DNA of 64,000 nt. Source: Euptelea pleiosperma. Its lineage: Eukaryota > Streptophyta > Magnoliopsida > Ranunculales > Eupteleaceae. A program made the position numbers and the translations under genes. Shown in pieces: positions 10,818 through 20,795 of this stretch; position 1 is the stretch's first letter, and the number at the start of each line of letters is the position of its first letter. The DNA lies in NCBI GenBank assembly GCA_035048495.1, contig CM068553.1, positions 15,935,190 to 15,999,189 of the forward strand, read 5' to 3'. The notes beneath the pieces are model-generated. The model saw only the letters and a list, made by a program, of their open reading frames with translations, was not told the origin of the DNA and ran no database searches.

Positions 10818-11560
10818 TGTGATGTTATTGATGGATCTAGCAAATGTGTTATGAGATGTTCAAGAACCTCTGAGAACTGTTATATTATTGGTAGAAATCC
10901 CAAGATCATCTGTAACTCTACCAAATTAAATGATTTTGACTTATGACACCAAAGACTAGGTCACATGAACCAAAATGACCTAGTTAAAATTACTAATAAA
11001 GAATTAGTGAGAGGTGCCCAAATTGGAAAAACCTACGGACACTATTTGTGGAGCTTGTCAAATCAGTAAATAAATAAAAAGCTCTCACAAAAAGGGAAAT
11101 TATTGTGCTACCTCCAAAGTGCTTGATCTGATTCACATGGATCTTATGGGTCCTATGAGGACTAAAAGTTTGGCAGGTAAAAGATACATTCTGGTCATGG
11201 TAGATGATTACTCTAGATTGACATGGATTGCTTTTCTTTGATGCTTTTGAAGAATGTAAAAAGATTTGCCAAAGAATACAAAATGAAAAAGGCTACAGTA
11301 TAGTCAGGATTCGTACTGACCGTAGAGGAGAATTTGAAGATTCTCGTCTCACTGAGTACTGTAATGCTATTGGCATTAAGCATGAATTTTCTGCACCCCT
11401 TACACCACAGTAGAATGGAGTGGTTGAAAGAAAGAATAGGGTGATTCAGGAAATGGCTCAGGTGATGCTTCAGAGCAAAAACTTACCTCAAAACTTATGG
11501 GCAGAAGTAGTGAACACTGCTTGTTATACTCTCAATAGAGTCTATTTGAGACCATGAACT
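10818..11560 (+). pseudogene. Inner Copia pre-integrase and integrase region (broken)
   Basis: The gag-pre-integrase motif HQRLGHMNQNDL is encoded at about 10947-10982. The integrase core follows: LIHMDLMGPM near 11128, VDDYSRLTW near 11199, RTDRRGEF near 11311 and VVERKNR near 11420. The second catalytic Asp region reads RTDRRGEF where the family usually has RSDNGGEF. A frameshift lies near 11235, inside IAFL/FDAF. In-frame stops lie at 11411-11413 and 11555-11557. The enzyme would insert element cDNA into the host genome, but this copy cannot encode it whole. Confidence 0.85.
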
Positions 11561-12592
11561 TTGAACGCTCCGTATGAAATCTGGTCAAGTAAAAAACCTA
11601 ATGTCAAATACTTCAAGGTTTTTGAGAGCAAATGCTATATTTTTAGAGATAGAGAATCTCTGGGAAAATTTGACAAAAGAAGATATGAAGGAATTTTTCT
11701 AGGTTATTCCACTAATAGTAGAGCTTATCGGGTTCTTAATCAAAGAACTAAAATTATTATGGAGTCTATTAATGTGGTTATTGATGACTTGAATACTGAA
11801 GAAAATTCTTCACAAGATGATAACTGTGATGATATGTGTCAAAGTATTGATGATATTCATGTTACTCCATCTACTAGTGATTCTCATGCTGATAAATCTC
11901 TTCCCATGTGGGTTAAGAAAAATCATCCCAGTATTGATATCATTGGTGAGGCAGGAAGTAAAGTTCAAATTAGAAGACAGATTGAAAATGTTGTTAACTT
12001 TGTGTATTACACTTCTCAGATTGAACAAAAAAATATTTTTGAAGCTCTTACTGATGAAAATTGGATTAGTGCCATGCAGGAGAAACTAAGTCAATTTACT
12101 AGAAATGATATTTGGTATTTAGAGCCCAGAACTAAAGATACTAATGTTATAGGCACTAAATGGATTTTCAAAAATAAATCAGATAAAAATGGAACAGTTG
12201 TCAGAAACCAAGCCAGATTTGTAACTCAAGGCTATACTCAAATTGAAGGCATTGATTTTGATGAAACTTTTGCTCCAATTGCTAGATTGGAATCCATTTG
12301 TATATTGCTTGCTGTTGCTTGTCATCTTAAATTCAAACTTTTTCAGATGGATGTCAAAAGTGCCTTCTTGAATGGTATTCTTCAAGAAGAAGTTTATGTG
12401 GAACAACCCAAAGGGTTTGAGGATCCAAAATTTCCTGATCAAGTTTATTGTCTCAAAAAGGCCTTGTATGGCTTAAAACAAGCTCCCAGGGCTTGGTATG
12501 AGAGATTGACCACTTTTTTGCTTCATCAAGGTTTCATCAGGGGAGAAGTGGACAAGACCTTATTTGTTAAAACTATTCAGAAATTTTTGTGA
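11561..12592 (+). pseudogene. Inner Copia integrase C-terminal and reverse transcriptase N-terminal part
   Basis: This 343-codon open segment starts with the integrase C-terminal region (NAPYEIWSSKKPNVKYFKVF, then GIFLGYSTNSRAYRV). A variable acidic linker follows. The Copia RT domain (RVT_2) begins around residue 165 with WISAMQEKLSQF, then GTKWIFKNKSDKNG, DFDETFAPIARLESI, QMDVKSAFLNG and LYGLKQAPRAWYERL. The first catalytic Asp is in QMDVKSAF. The frame ends at 12592 through a frameshift just before the YVDD motif. It continues the frame of 11228-11413. Confidence 0.88.
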
Positions 12593-12780
12593 TTGCTCAA
12601 ATCTATGTTGATGATATTGTATTTGGGTCCACATCAGTTGATCATGCTCACATGTTTTCAAAACAAATGAAAAAAGAATGTGAAATGAGTATGGTAGGTG
12701 AACTAAGTTATTTTCTGGAGTTCAATAGTTGGATGATGGAATTTTTATTTCTCAATCTAAATATAGCAAAGACCTAATTA
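12589..12780 (+). pseudogene. Inner Copia RT segment with YVDD motif
   Basis: After a frameshift near 12590 the RT continues as IAQIYVDDIVFGSTS; the catalytic YVDD is at 12604-12615. The frame runs through ELSYFLEFNSWMM and then shifts again near 12735, where the next frame picks up DDGIFISQSKYSKDL. Family order makes these one protein broken by two small indels. Confidence 0.82.
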
Positions 12781-13529
12781 AGAAAATTGGTATGAAATTA
12801 GCTAAACATCATCGTACTCCCATGAGTACTACTACAAAGTTGAGCAAAGACATTGAAGGAAAGGATGTTGACCAAACCTTGTACAGAAGCATGATCGGAA
12901 GCTTGCTATATCTCACTGCTAGTCGTCCTAATATTTCCTTCAGTGTGGGTGCATGTGCTACATTTCAAACTAATCTCAAAGAATCTCATATTCTTGCAGT
13001 CAAACGTATCATCAGGTATGTTAGTGGAACTGTAGGATATGGTCTCTGGTATTCGTTTGATACTACTATAGAGCTTGCAGGTTATTCTGATGCTGACTGG
13101 GCTGGGAATGTTGATGATATAAAAAGCACTAGTGGTGGGTGTTTTTATGTTGGGAATAACCTAGTTAGTTGGCAAAGTAAGAAACAGAATTATATTTCTT
13201 TATCTACTGCTGAAGCCGAGTATATTATAGCTGGGAGCTGTTGTACTCAACTGCTTTGGATGAAGCAAATGTTAACTTATTATGGCATCAATCAATAATG
13301 GATGACTATATATTGTGATAATACGAGTACTAATATATTGAAAAATCTTGTTCAATACTCTAGAACTAAGCATATTGACATTCATCATCACTTTATAAGA
13401 GATCTTGTTAAAGAAAAAATTATCACTTTGGAGCATGTCGCAACAGAAAATCAATTAGCGGATATATTTACAAAACCTTTTGATGTCGTTAGATTCGAAT
13501 TTTTCAAAAATCTATCGGTATTAGTTTGA
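12729..13529 (+). pseudogene. Inner Copia RT C-terminal part and RNase H
   Basis: The segment begins with DDGIFISQSKYSKDL and continues with the RT connection (YRSMIGSLLYLTASRPNI). The RNase H domain follows: LAGYSDADWAGNVDDIKSTS with its catalytic DAD, then SWQSKKQNYISLSTAEAEY, and after an in-frame TAA at 13296-13298, YCDNTSTNIL and HIDIHHHFIRD. It ends LADIFTKPF and a final stop at 13529, the usual Copia Pol C-terminus. Both halves lie in the same frame, so the TAA is a point disruption. Confidence 0.88.
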
Positions 13530-15100
13530 TTGATTGATTTTGTATTTTGTAGTTTTTTTTTGTTTTCATAATAATCTGGTTGATTAAAACTGATTTTGAA
13601 TGATCTAAATTCAAACTTAACATAAGTTCTATCAAGACCATATCATGGTGATATATATATTTTTTCCAATGTTTGTAATGATTATTCTATTATACCTTGT
13701 CTCTGTTAGAGGTAAAAATTATCTCTTGCAAACTTGTGTTTCACACACTACACACTGACTAATTTTTATTCGTGAATAGATATGATTTCAGTATTATTTC
13801 TAGTTCTTATTCAAGGAATAAAGAATAAACATCTACTAGATATGACTTCAACTTAGTAGTATTCCTACCTTCAGTTGATTTCGAAACTGCACTATAGTCG
13901 ACTGTTGGCTTTCCAATGAGAGTTATTATTCTAAGAAAACAGCTACCTCCACAAAAATTAGAGTGAAAGCCATCTATATGGCCCTGTTTGAAATTGAAAT
14001 CTAATTCTCATTGCTGTAGAAAAGGGCTACCTACATGGAGAGTGAAAGCCATCTGTATGGCCCTGTTTGAAATTGAAATCTAATTCTCATTGCTGTAGAA
14101 AAGGGCTACCTACATGGAGAGTGAAAGCTACCTATATTCAAAATGTATTAAAAGGGTGTAAAAGACAGCCAATTTGTTAGAAAAATTTTATCCTTCAGCA
14201 AATACCCGTATACATGAGTGTATGTGAGAACCCTTAATAGCTCTAATGAGGATTTCATATCTGGATACAGGATACCTCCGGGATTTCTAGAATCTGATGT
14301 CTAAAATAATACTGAAATTAATTATCCTATCTTGTGACGATTCTGAAGTCAGCACTTCATCTACTACTGGTTCTCAAGAGCAATGATTTTATTAGTTTCT
14401 TTGACTAAGTATTTTTTATTAACTGACGAATACGAATTTCTATATACATCATGGTCGAGTTGAAATTTTAACTTTCACAAGTTCTGTATTTCATGTTAAT
14501 CTCAGTCCGTATTAATCAACCAAGTTTCAATACAATGTTTGCGTCTTTTTCTTAAAAAAAAATAATTTTATCCCAATTCATATTCCTGTCACGACTCTCC
14601 ATAACTCATTCTATGTTTCAAGATCTACTATAATTTGATGATTATTGTTAATTGACTGTATTTTGGTTTGTGTATATATGCAATTGTTCTTCATGATGAT
14701 ATTCATTGCATACTTGTTATTTCCTTGTGTTTCTGTACCTTTGTCAATCAGTGACAAAGAGGGGGAGAGAAAATCATAGCGGTAAAAATAAGTTAATGCA
14801 TGAGATAGGGGGAGAGAAATTTAAGGAGAGAAAAATTAAGCATTATTTTTTTCTAATTTCTCTACTTGTGATGTGCATAATTAACTCACTGCATTTCTAT
14901 TGGTTTATTGATTGCCGATGATATTACATGGTATGTATTATTGGTAGAATGTGCAGGGAATAGATCAAAAGTCATTACATTATATCTGTTCGATTATCTC
15001 CAAGAGAATGAGATAGTGAGTGAATCATGTAAGAGGGTGGGATTGTATTTTCTATTTTTTACCTTCTATATAATTAAATATTTTTTATCACGGAATTGCC
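13530..15100 (+). other. Inner Copia 3' spacer between pol and polypurine tract
   Basis: About 1.6 kb with no recognisable ORF; two short ORFs (14706-14921, 14908-15117) have no family features. It contains a 79-bp tandem duplication and a purine tract resembling a second polypurine tract at about 14756-14770. The outer and C elements encode an extra protein in this position. Confidence 0.6.
13960..14137 (+). repeat. 79-bp tandem duplication
   Basis: AGAGTGAAAGCCATCT starts units at 13960 and 14039, and a third partial copy starts at 14118. Units 1 and 2 differ at about one base, so this duplication is younger than the element's insertion. Confidence 0.85.
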
Positions 15101-15112
15101 AAAGGGGGAGAT
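15101..15112 (+). other. Polypurine tract, inner Copia
   Basis: AAAGGGGGAGAT directly precedes the TG of the 3' LTR at 15113. The same tract precedes the LTR starts at 20690 and 25761. Confidence 0.85.
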
Positions 15113-16628
15113 TGTGAGAATATTTTCATATTAATTTGACAAAGATTCTATTTGACATAAAAACATGCTTGTAACCGTTCCAACGAGCACTAGTGTAGTG
15201 TGGAGATGTCATGGTACGCATACTTTGCCAACTACGTGAAGACTAAAAGACAAAGACAGCAAGAATCAGACGGTTGACGATAGGAGTCATCTGAGTAACT
15301 GCCGATTTGTCAGTTAACGATCTTGTACGTTCAATTAGGAAGGTAAGTTACTTAGTGGCCATAGGAGTTGATTAAAATGAACAAAATATAATGGTCAAAC
15401 TTAGTCATTGGACAGACCCGTCTAAGTCAATTAAATTGACTAATAGGATAGTCCAATCGATTGGACATGTATCCCTAGTCGATTGGAGAGACTCTGTGAA
15501 ATCGATTGGAGTCTTCGGGACAGAAAGTTATCTGAGTCAAATCGATTAGAAACTCTGTGTAATCGATTGGAGCCTTTGGGACAGAAAGTTTTATGAGTCA
15601 AATCGATTGGAGAATCCTGTGCAATCGATTGGTGCCTTCGGAACAGAAATATTATTGAGCCCAATCGATTGGACCCAATGTACAATCGATTGGACCATGC
15701 ACAGAATTGGTCATTCTCAGATCTGAAATTCATGGTTCCATTATCCCACGTTCTGCACGACTCAGGGTCTTCGAATTCTATAAATAGAACCATTCTATGC
15801 CTTCTGTAAACACACACAGAGACACAGAGTGACTCAATCTTCAAAGAGAGAAATAAATATTATATTTATTAGAGTGTCCATTCGAAGAGCAAGAAGCTTT
15901 TTTTCCATTCACATTGTGTGAGCTTGTTCTCTTCTTGATCAAAGCCAAGAGCTTGATTCTTTTCTTAGCTTAGGTCTTTCACTTCAATATTCGACCTAGT
16001 AGCCTGAGAGTACCAATCTGACTCAACACCTTTTGAGCAATTTAGGGTTCAGGGTGTATTGAATCCTTCACCTTTTGCAAAGGCGGGAGTGTTGAGAATT
16101 AAGATCGGAGGAGCCGATCGATGGTAAGTTTGGGGTGTACAAAACTGAATAAGCAGACAAGGCTTCTTGACTGAAAGGGCACTTGTGGATTCGTAGCGTT
16201 GATTCAGAGAATGTAGACGCATTGGCAGTAGGCCTTGGCTAAGGTTGAAAGTTGTATTTTCAACGGTGCTACGTAGATAACCTTTGTTTCATTTAACTTT
16301 TCAGTTAGTGATACTTTTCATCTGGACGTGGTGCCGTGGTTTTTCCTTGACTAAGGTTTCCATGTAAAAATCTCTTGTCTTGTGTGATTGTTTATTTTTA
16401 TTCCGCAATCTATTCTGATTAGATCAAATGACAAAAAGAAAATATACCACGGTATATTTGATTTAAGTCGGTTGTGATAATCTTTTATCAAACAATTAAG
16501 GCATGCGATTTTATTCTCTTACCACCGTCCAGTAAAACTGTATAGGTATAAATAATTTTAAATACCTAATCAACCCCCCCCCCCTTCTAGGTATATTGAG
16601 TTAAAGAGAACGGACCGGTGAAATTTCA
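15113..16628 (+). repeat. Inner Copia 3' LTR (1516 bp)
   Basis: Starts TGTGAGAATATTTTC and ends GGTGAAATTTCA, followed by the target duplicate TTATT. It has about 9-10 ATCGATTGG palindromes (15452-15694), fewer than the 5' LTR, and a TATA box at 15779-15786. The minus-strand ORF at 15440-15844 is a palindrome-array artefact. Confidence 0.85.
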
Positions 16629-16633
16629 TTATT

Positions 16634-17396
16634 CAGAACTGTCTCCAACTGATAAAAGGAAACTAGATGAGCTCTAAGATGAATAATTCTATTGGGAAAC
16701 AGGTTAACTTGACTCAAAATCAGCAGAAATAAATGTCTTCTAGAGAAAAATAATATGTCTCATGATTTAAATAATCTAACTAAAAAGATGAAAGACCTAT
16801 TGAAAAGGTCAAAGATCTTGAGTAAGGAAATTGAATCCCTTGAAAAACTCAAGAGTCCTCAGAGTTGTATGACTCAAAAGAGGATTGAACCAAAGAGAAA
16901 AGTTCCACCCATAAAGATCAAATCCATTTGGGTAAGGAAGGATTCCTTGAGGTGCAATGCCAACATCACTGGCAAGAAACAATTTAAGGGTAGCAGTTGG
17001 CTACTAGGTACTGGATGTTCGAGGCATGTTACCGGAAACATGAAAATATTCACTTCTTTTGAAGTCCTTCCCAGGAATGATAAAATTATCCATGCTGATG
17101 GCAGCTTTAGTCATATCACAGGAAAGGGATCCATTTCTTCTAATGGAATCTTTACTTTGGACGAACTATTGTACATTGAAGGAATCGATGGTAATATTCT
17201 CAACATTAGTCAAATAAGCCACCAGAAAAATATTGTTCAATTTTTTAAGTATGGTTGCGATATCTTTGATGAGTTCGGTCGAAGCATCATGAGAGGAGAT
17301 ATGAATAAGGATCACTGCTATACAGTGGATGAGATGCCGTTTAATCATACCCATGATCCTGAAGTTCAAGGTAATCTTCCTTTCCTATTCCTTTAA
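16634..17396 (+). pseudogene. Outer Copia Gag-protease remnant
   Basis: Sequence resumes here after the inner insertion. The ORF from 16755 encodes a basic, coiled-coil-like linker, then the Copia protease region near residue 78. The active site is decayed: WLLGTGCSRHVTG replaces the family WxLDSGCSRHMTG, so the catalytic Asp is lost (DSG to GTG). The flap-like region (IIHADGSFSHITGKGS) and LYIEGIDGNILNISQI follow. The ORF ends at 17396 and no integrase, RT or RNase H follows; pol was lost by deletion. It cannot be active. Confidence 0.8.
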
Positions 17397-18637
17397 GAGC
17401 AATGAGCTCTACATCCTTACTCCTTCTTCATTATTCTTATTCAGAGAGTTTGAGATGTGCAGTAATTTTTTATTTTCTTTATAGTTTTCTATTTTTTTAG
17501 TTAGCAAAATTTTCTTTATTTTAAAAATAAATAAATAGTTGAAAATTTTCAAAAAATAAAAAATGATGTGTATTGAGTAGAATTTATAAGCTTTTGCTAT
17601 GAGTGATAAACTTTGTATATGATGGGCATTAACTATAGAATAATTCGAAACCCATAACTTAACACAAAGAAAATTTGATTAATCACTGTATAAATTCTAA
17701 AATTATATTTTTGACTAGTCAAATTTACTAAGTTTGCATTATGGTGAAAATTTATAAACTGTTTATTTCAAAATCTTTCACATGTACACTGCCTTAACTA
17801 GTATTACACTAGAATTGATAGAGGTAAGCAATTCTAGTAATTCTCAGGAATTTTTCGTTTAACTGTTACTTGAATAAGATTCATTAGTAGAATTCCCTAT
17901 ACACTGAGAGTTATAAATTCTCTCCATGGCTAGAAACATTTCTAAACTAGAGTAAAAGCCAAATATGGTCCATAATTATTAAAATATTCATGATTACTGA
18001 TTTCTACAATAAAGGGCAACCTATATTTAGACATGATAAATTCTTCCATCAAAATAAGTGAAAATAGAACAACTTGGTTAAAAGATGAGAAAAAGAAAAT
18101 CAAAGTTTAAAGTTATATAAACTTGTGTAAATAGCCATGTTTGCTAAAAGATATATTAATATGAATTCACATTGGCAAATACACATGTAATAAAGAGAGA
18201 TGTTTGAGCACCCAATTTTCTCTAGTGATTTTCATATTTCGGATACATGATAACTCCAGATTTTTATCTAATGCATGAATTGTTACTAATATCTGTCTTA
18301 TACCCAGTGATTGTCAGTTCACTCTATATTTGAGGACAAACATTGAGTAAATTTATATCGTAAGTGAAATAGTTAATTGACTGGCTCTAACAAATTAATC
18401 TACTATTCATACTCATTAATTAAGTCTAAAATTTTAGGCTTACTTCTGAGTTGTTAGTGCCTATCAAGCTCAAAAGTTTTGAAAAAATTATAAATTTTTA
18501 TAACTTTTAACTTGAGCATTAATAACTTTTCTTGAGTATTTCAATGATTATTTATTGTGAAAAGGTATGGTTGGAGGACTTGGAAAATTCGAAAAAATAA
18601 AAAAACAAAATATTTGGGAAAATTTTTCTAAGTGTGC
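17397..18637 (+). other. Outer Copia 3' spacer, no gene seen
   Basis: AT-rich sequence with no coding signal, in the position where pol should be, plus spacer DNA similar in feel to 13530-14500 (for example the CTACTCCGGATACATGATA-like phrase near 18235 and 14262). Nothing else is supported. Confidence 0.5.
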
Positions 18638-18649
18638 CCAATCGATTGG
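18638..18649. promoter_or_regulatory. Single CCAATCGATTGG palindrome inside outer Copia internal DNA
   Basis: An exact copy of the LTR U3 palindrome lies about 280 bases upstream of the extra ORF and far from either LTR. Chance or past recombination with LTR sequence are both possible. Confidence 0.5.
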
Positions 18650-18916
18650 ACTGCGCGACAATTTGGTTTTTAAAACCCCATTTTGAGTCTTTTGAGTCTC
18701 CAATTGACCCAAATTGCTTCCAAACTTCTCCCATTCGAACGTACTTACCCGATCTACTATTCTAAGTGATTTTGGTGTGGATTCGTCTCTTATTTCCTCA
18801 ATTTTCACTTCACCCTCTTCAGTTTCTCTATACCTTGAGATTTTTCTTGTGGTTTCTTTCCATCTTGGTTATGATGGTGGATGGAACAAGATGATGGAGA
18901 CATGTAGTTCAATCAG

Positions 18917-19953
18917 ATGAAGAAGAAGATGAGTTTGAAACATGGTAGCCCAGGAGCAATGTTCATGATCGACCACCTTCATCCCATCCCATGGAGAGAG
19001 GTGAGTCTTCTCGAAGACAGAGGAGAGTTGCCAGCGATCGAGGTCGTACCTCTTCATCTGGTGCGGGTCATTCTCCATCTCTGGAGGTTAGTCTGGTTCC
19101 TTCTATATGAGCAGTATGATGATGAGACACAGTTGTCCTTTAGGACATATGACTTTGGGATTACCATGACGATTATTCCATATCTGATTGCTTCCATTTT
19201 AGAGATCCCTTGTCATACTGCTCAGCTCGTATTGAGTATCTCCCGAGGACTAAAAAGATGAGCGCAGACCGCATTACTTTGACTCAGACTCTGTGCGGTG
19301 CTGTGTTTGATTGGGTATCTGATATACCACTTAGTAGTCTACTCCCTGGATACAGATTGTTGCACCGGATTTGTGTGTACAACATTGATCCACCTGGTCA
19401 TAGTGCCTAGGTGAACATTGATCAACTCCAGCTCTTGTACGATCTTGATACTGGTTACTCCATTGAACTTTCCAGGTTCATGTTTCATGCTATTTCTCGT
19501 GTCGGTGACAACTTGGTGAGTCATCCATGTCTTCCATATCTAGTACTTGTCAGTGGTATCATGCTTCATCATGGGGTTTCCATCCCTGATTCTGAGATTG
19601 TTGCTAGACCTATGGGACCCATTGGGCTCTCTACTATAACTAAGAGCCATTCCCAGGTGCGAAGAGTCAAAGGTAGACCTCACAAGACTGACAATGATAA
19701 CAGTCTCAATGAGCTACTAGTTGAGGATGATGAGATGGCATACAGGTTTGGAGATCCACCTATAGATGTAGAGATGAGACCTCCAGTCACGCTAGAGTCT
19801 CTTGATCAGAGGCTTGATGGATTCAATCAGAGGCTCAATGGATTTGAGCAGAGGACTTCTCAGCATCTCCAACGTATTGAGGATCTTCAGATCTCCGAGT
19901 TCAGAGACATTAGAGGATCCATATCCGACATGCAGAGCTTCCTAGAGTATTAG
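18917..19953 (+). pseudogene. Outer Copia additional ORF, plant-transposon-protein-like
   Basis: Between the pol relic and the polypurine tract lies a decayed coding region. The clearest part is 19411-19953 (180 codons): LYDLDTGYSIELSRFMFHAI, then LPYLVLVSGIMLHHGVSIPD, a basic linker, and a C-terminal coiled coil with LDQRLDGFNQRLNGFEQR. The upstream frame 19210-19410 (TLCGAVFDWVSD, YRLLHRICVYNIDPPGH) joins through an in-frame stop at 19408-19410. The parts resemble 23923-24932 in order and spacing and the 'putative plant transposon protein' domain often annotated in plant retroelements; that family assignment is from memory and untested. Function is unknown. It occupies the place where SIRE-type Copia elements carry an env-like ORF. 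Confidence 0.6.
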
Positions 19954-20677
19954 TTTGCACAATTTGGTTTTGGTCCGAGACCTCCATTTCTAGAGCCAGA
20001 TCCTCCATAGGATGATGCAAGGCCATTTGATAAACAGTTTCCTTGAGATCTTTATGGAGTGTTTATGAGTTATCTGTCAGTTAATTTGCCTTATATTGTA
20101 TACAGATAAACTCTTATTTTTATTTTTGGTTATACTCTGTTGTTTTTAATTTTCTCTACTTGTATCAGAGTATAAACCATTGTGATATATTTGACAATAA
20201 TTATGATATTTGCTTTTGTTATGAATGTTGCACTTGTACTTCAATTCCATATTCAATGCATGTTAGTTATTTGCTTATATATTTTTGTACCTTTGTCATT
20301 CTATGACAGAAAGGGGGAAAGAAAAATCAAAAGAGGTAAAAAAAGTAGATGCATAAGATAGGGGGAAAAAATGTTTTCATGACTATATCTATTTTTCTAA
20401 TTTCTCAACAATGTCTGCTAGTACATGTTAATCTGATGTGCAACTTACACTCACTGCATTGCTTTAAATTCTTTATTTATTATTGCCAATGATATTACAT
20501 GATATGTATTGTCGGTGGATGTACATGAAACAAATCCAATGAGAATATTTTTTTTTGTTGATTATCTCCGAGTGATTGTGAGATAGCGAGTGAATCATGT
20601 AAAGGGTTGGGTTGGATTTCATTCTTGATTTGTTTAATCTTTATATGATTAAATGTTTTTTTTATCACGAAATTGCC

Positions 20678-20689
20678 AAAGGGGGAGAT
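20678..20689 (+). other. Polypurine tract, outer Copia
   Basis: AAAGGGGGAGAT in the context TTGCCAAAGGGGGAGAT, immediately before the LTR start at 20690. Confidence 0.8.
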
Positions 20690-20795
20690 TGAAAAGAATA
20701 TATTCAAATTCTAGATTGGCGAATATTCCGTTTGACAAAAACATAATTGTAACTGTTCCTATTAGCGTTAGTGTGGCGTTGAGGATGTCGTGGTA
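20690..20795 (+). repeat. Outer Copia 3' LTR, first 106 bases
   Basis: Starts TGAAAAGAATATATTC and follows the family A LTR start (GGCGAATATTCCGTTTGAC, then GAGGATGTCGTGGTA). It stops at 20795 where LTR-B begins. The remainder of this LTR is not found after 23920, so DNA was lost here. Confidence 0.75.

Larger units (their letters stand above)
8186..16628 (+). mobile_element. Inner Ty1/Copia retrotransposon, nearly full length (8.4 kb)
   Basis: The insertion has two related LTRs (8186-9797 and 15113-16628), a tRNA-Met-type primer site, protease, integrase, reverse transcriptase and RNase H in Copia order (integrase before RT), and a polypurine tract before the 3' LTR. It is flanked by a perfect 5-bp direct repeat TTATT (8181-8185 and 16629-16633). 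It interrupts the zinc knuckle of the outer Copia element. Several stops and frameshifts in pol show it is no longer autonomous. The extra 1.6 kb between pol and the 3' LTR suggests a SIRE/Maximus-like lineage; this is inference. Confidence 0.9.
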
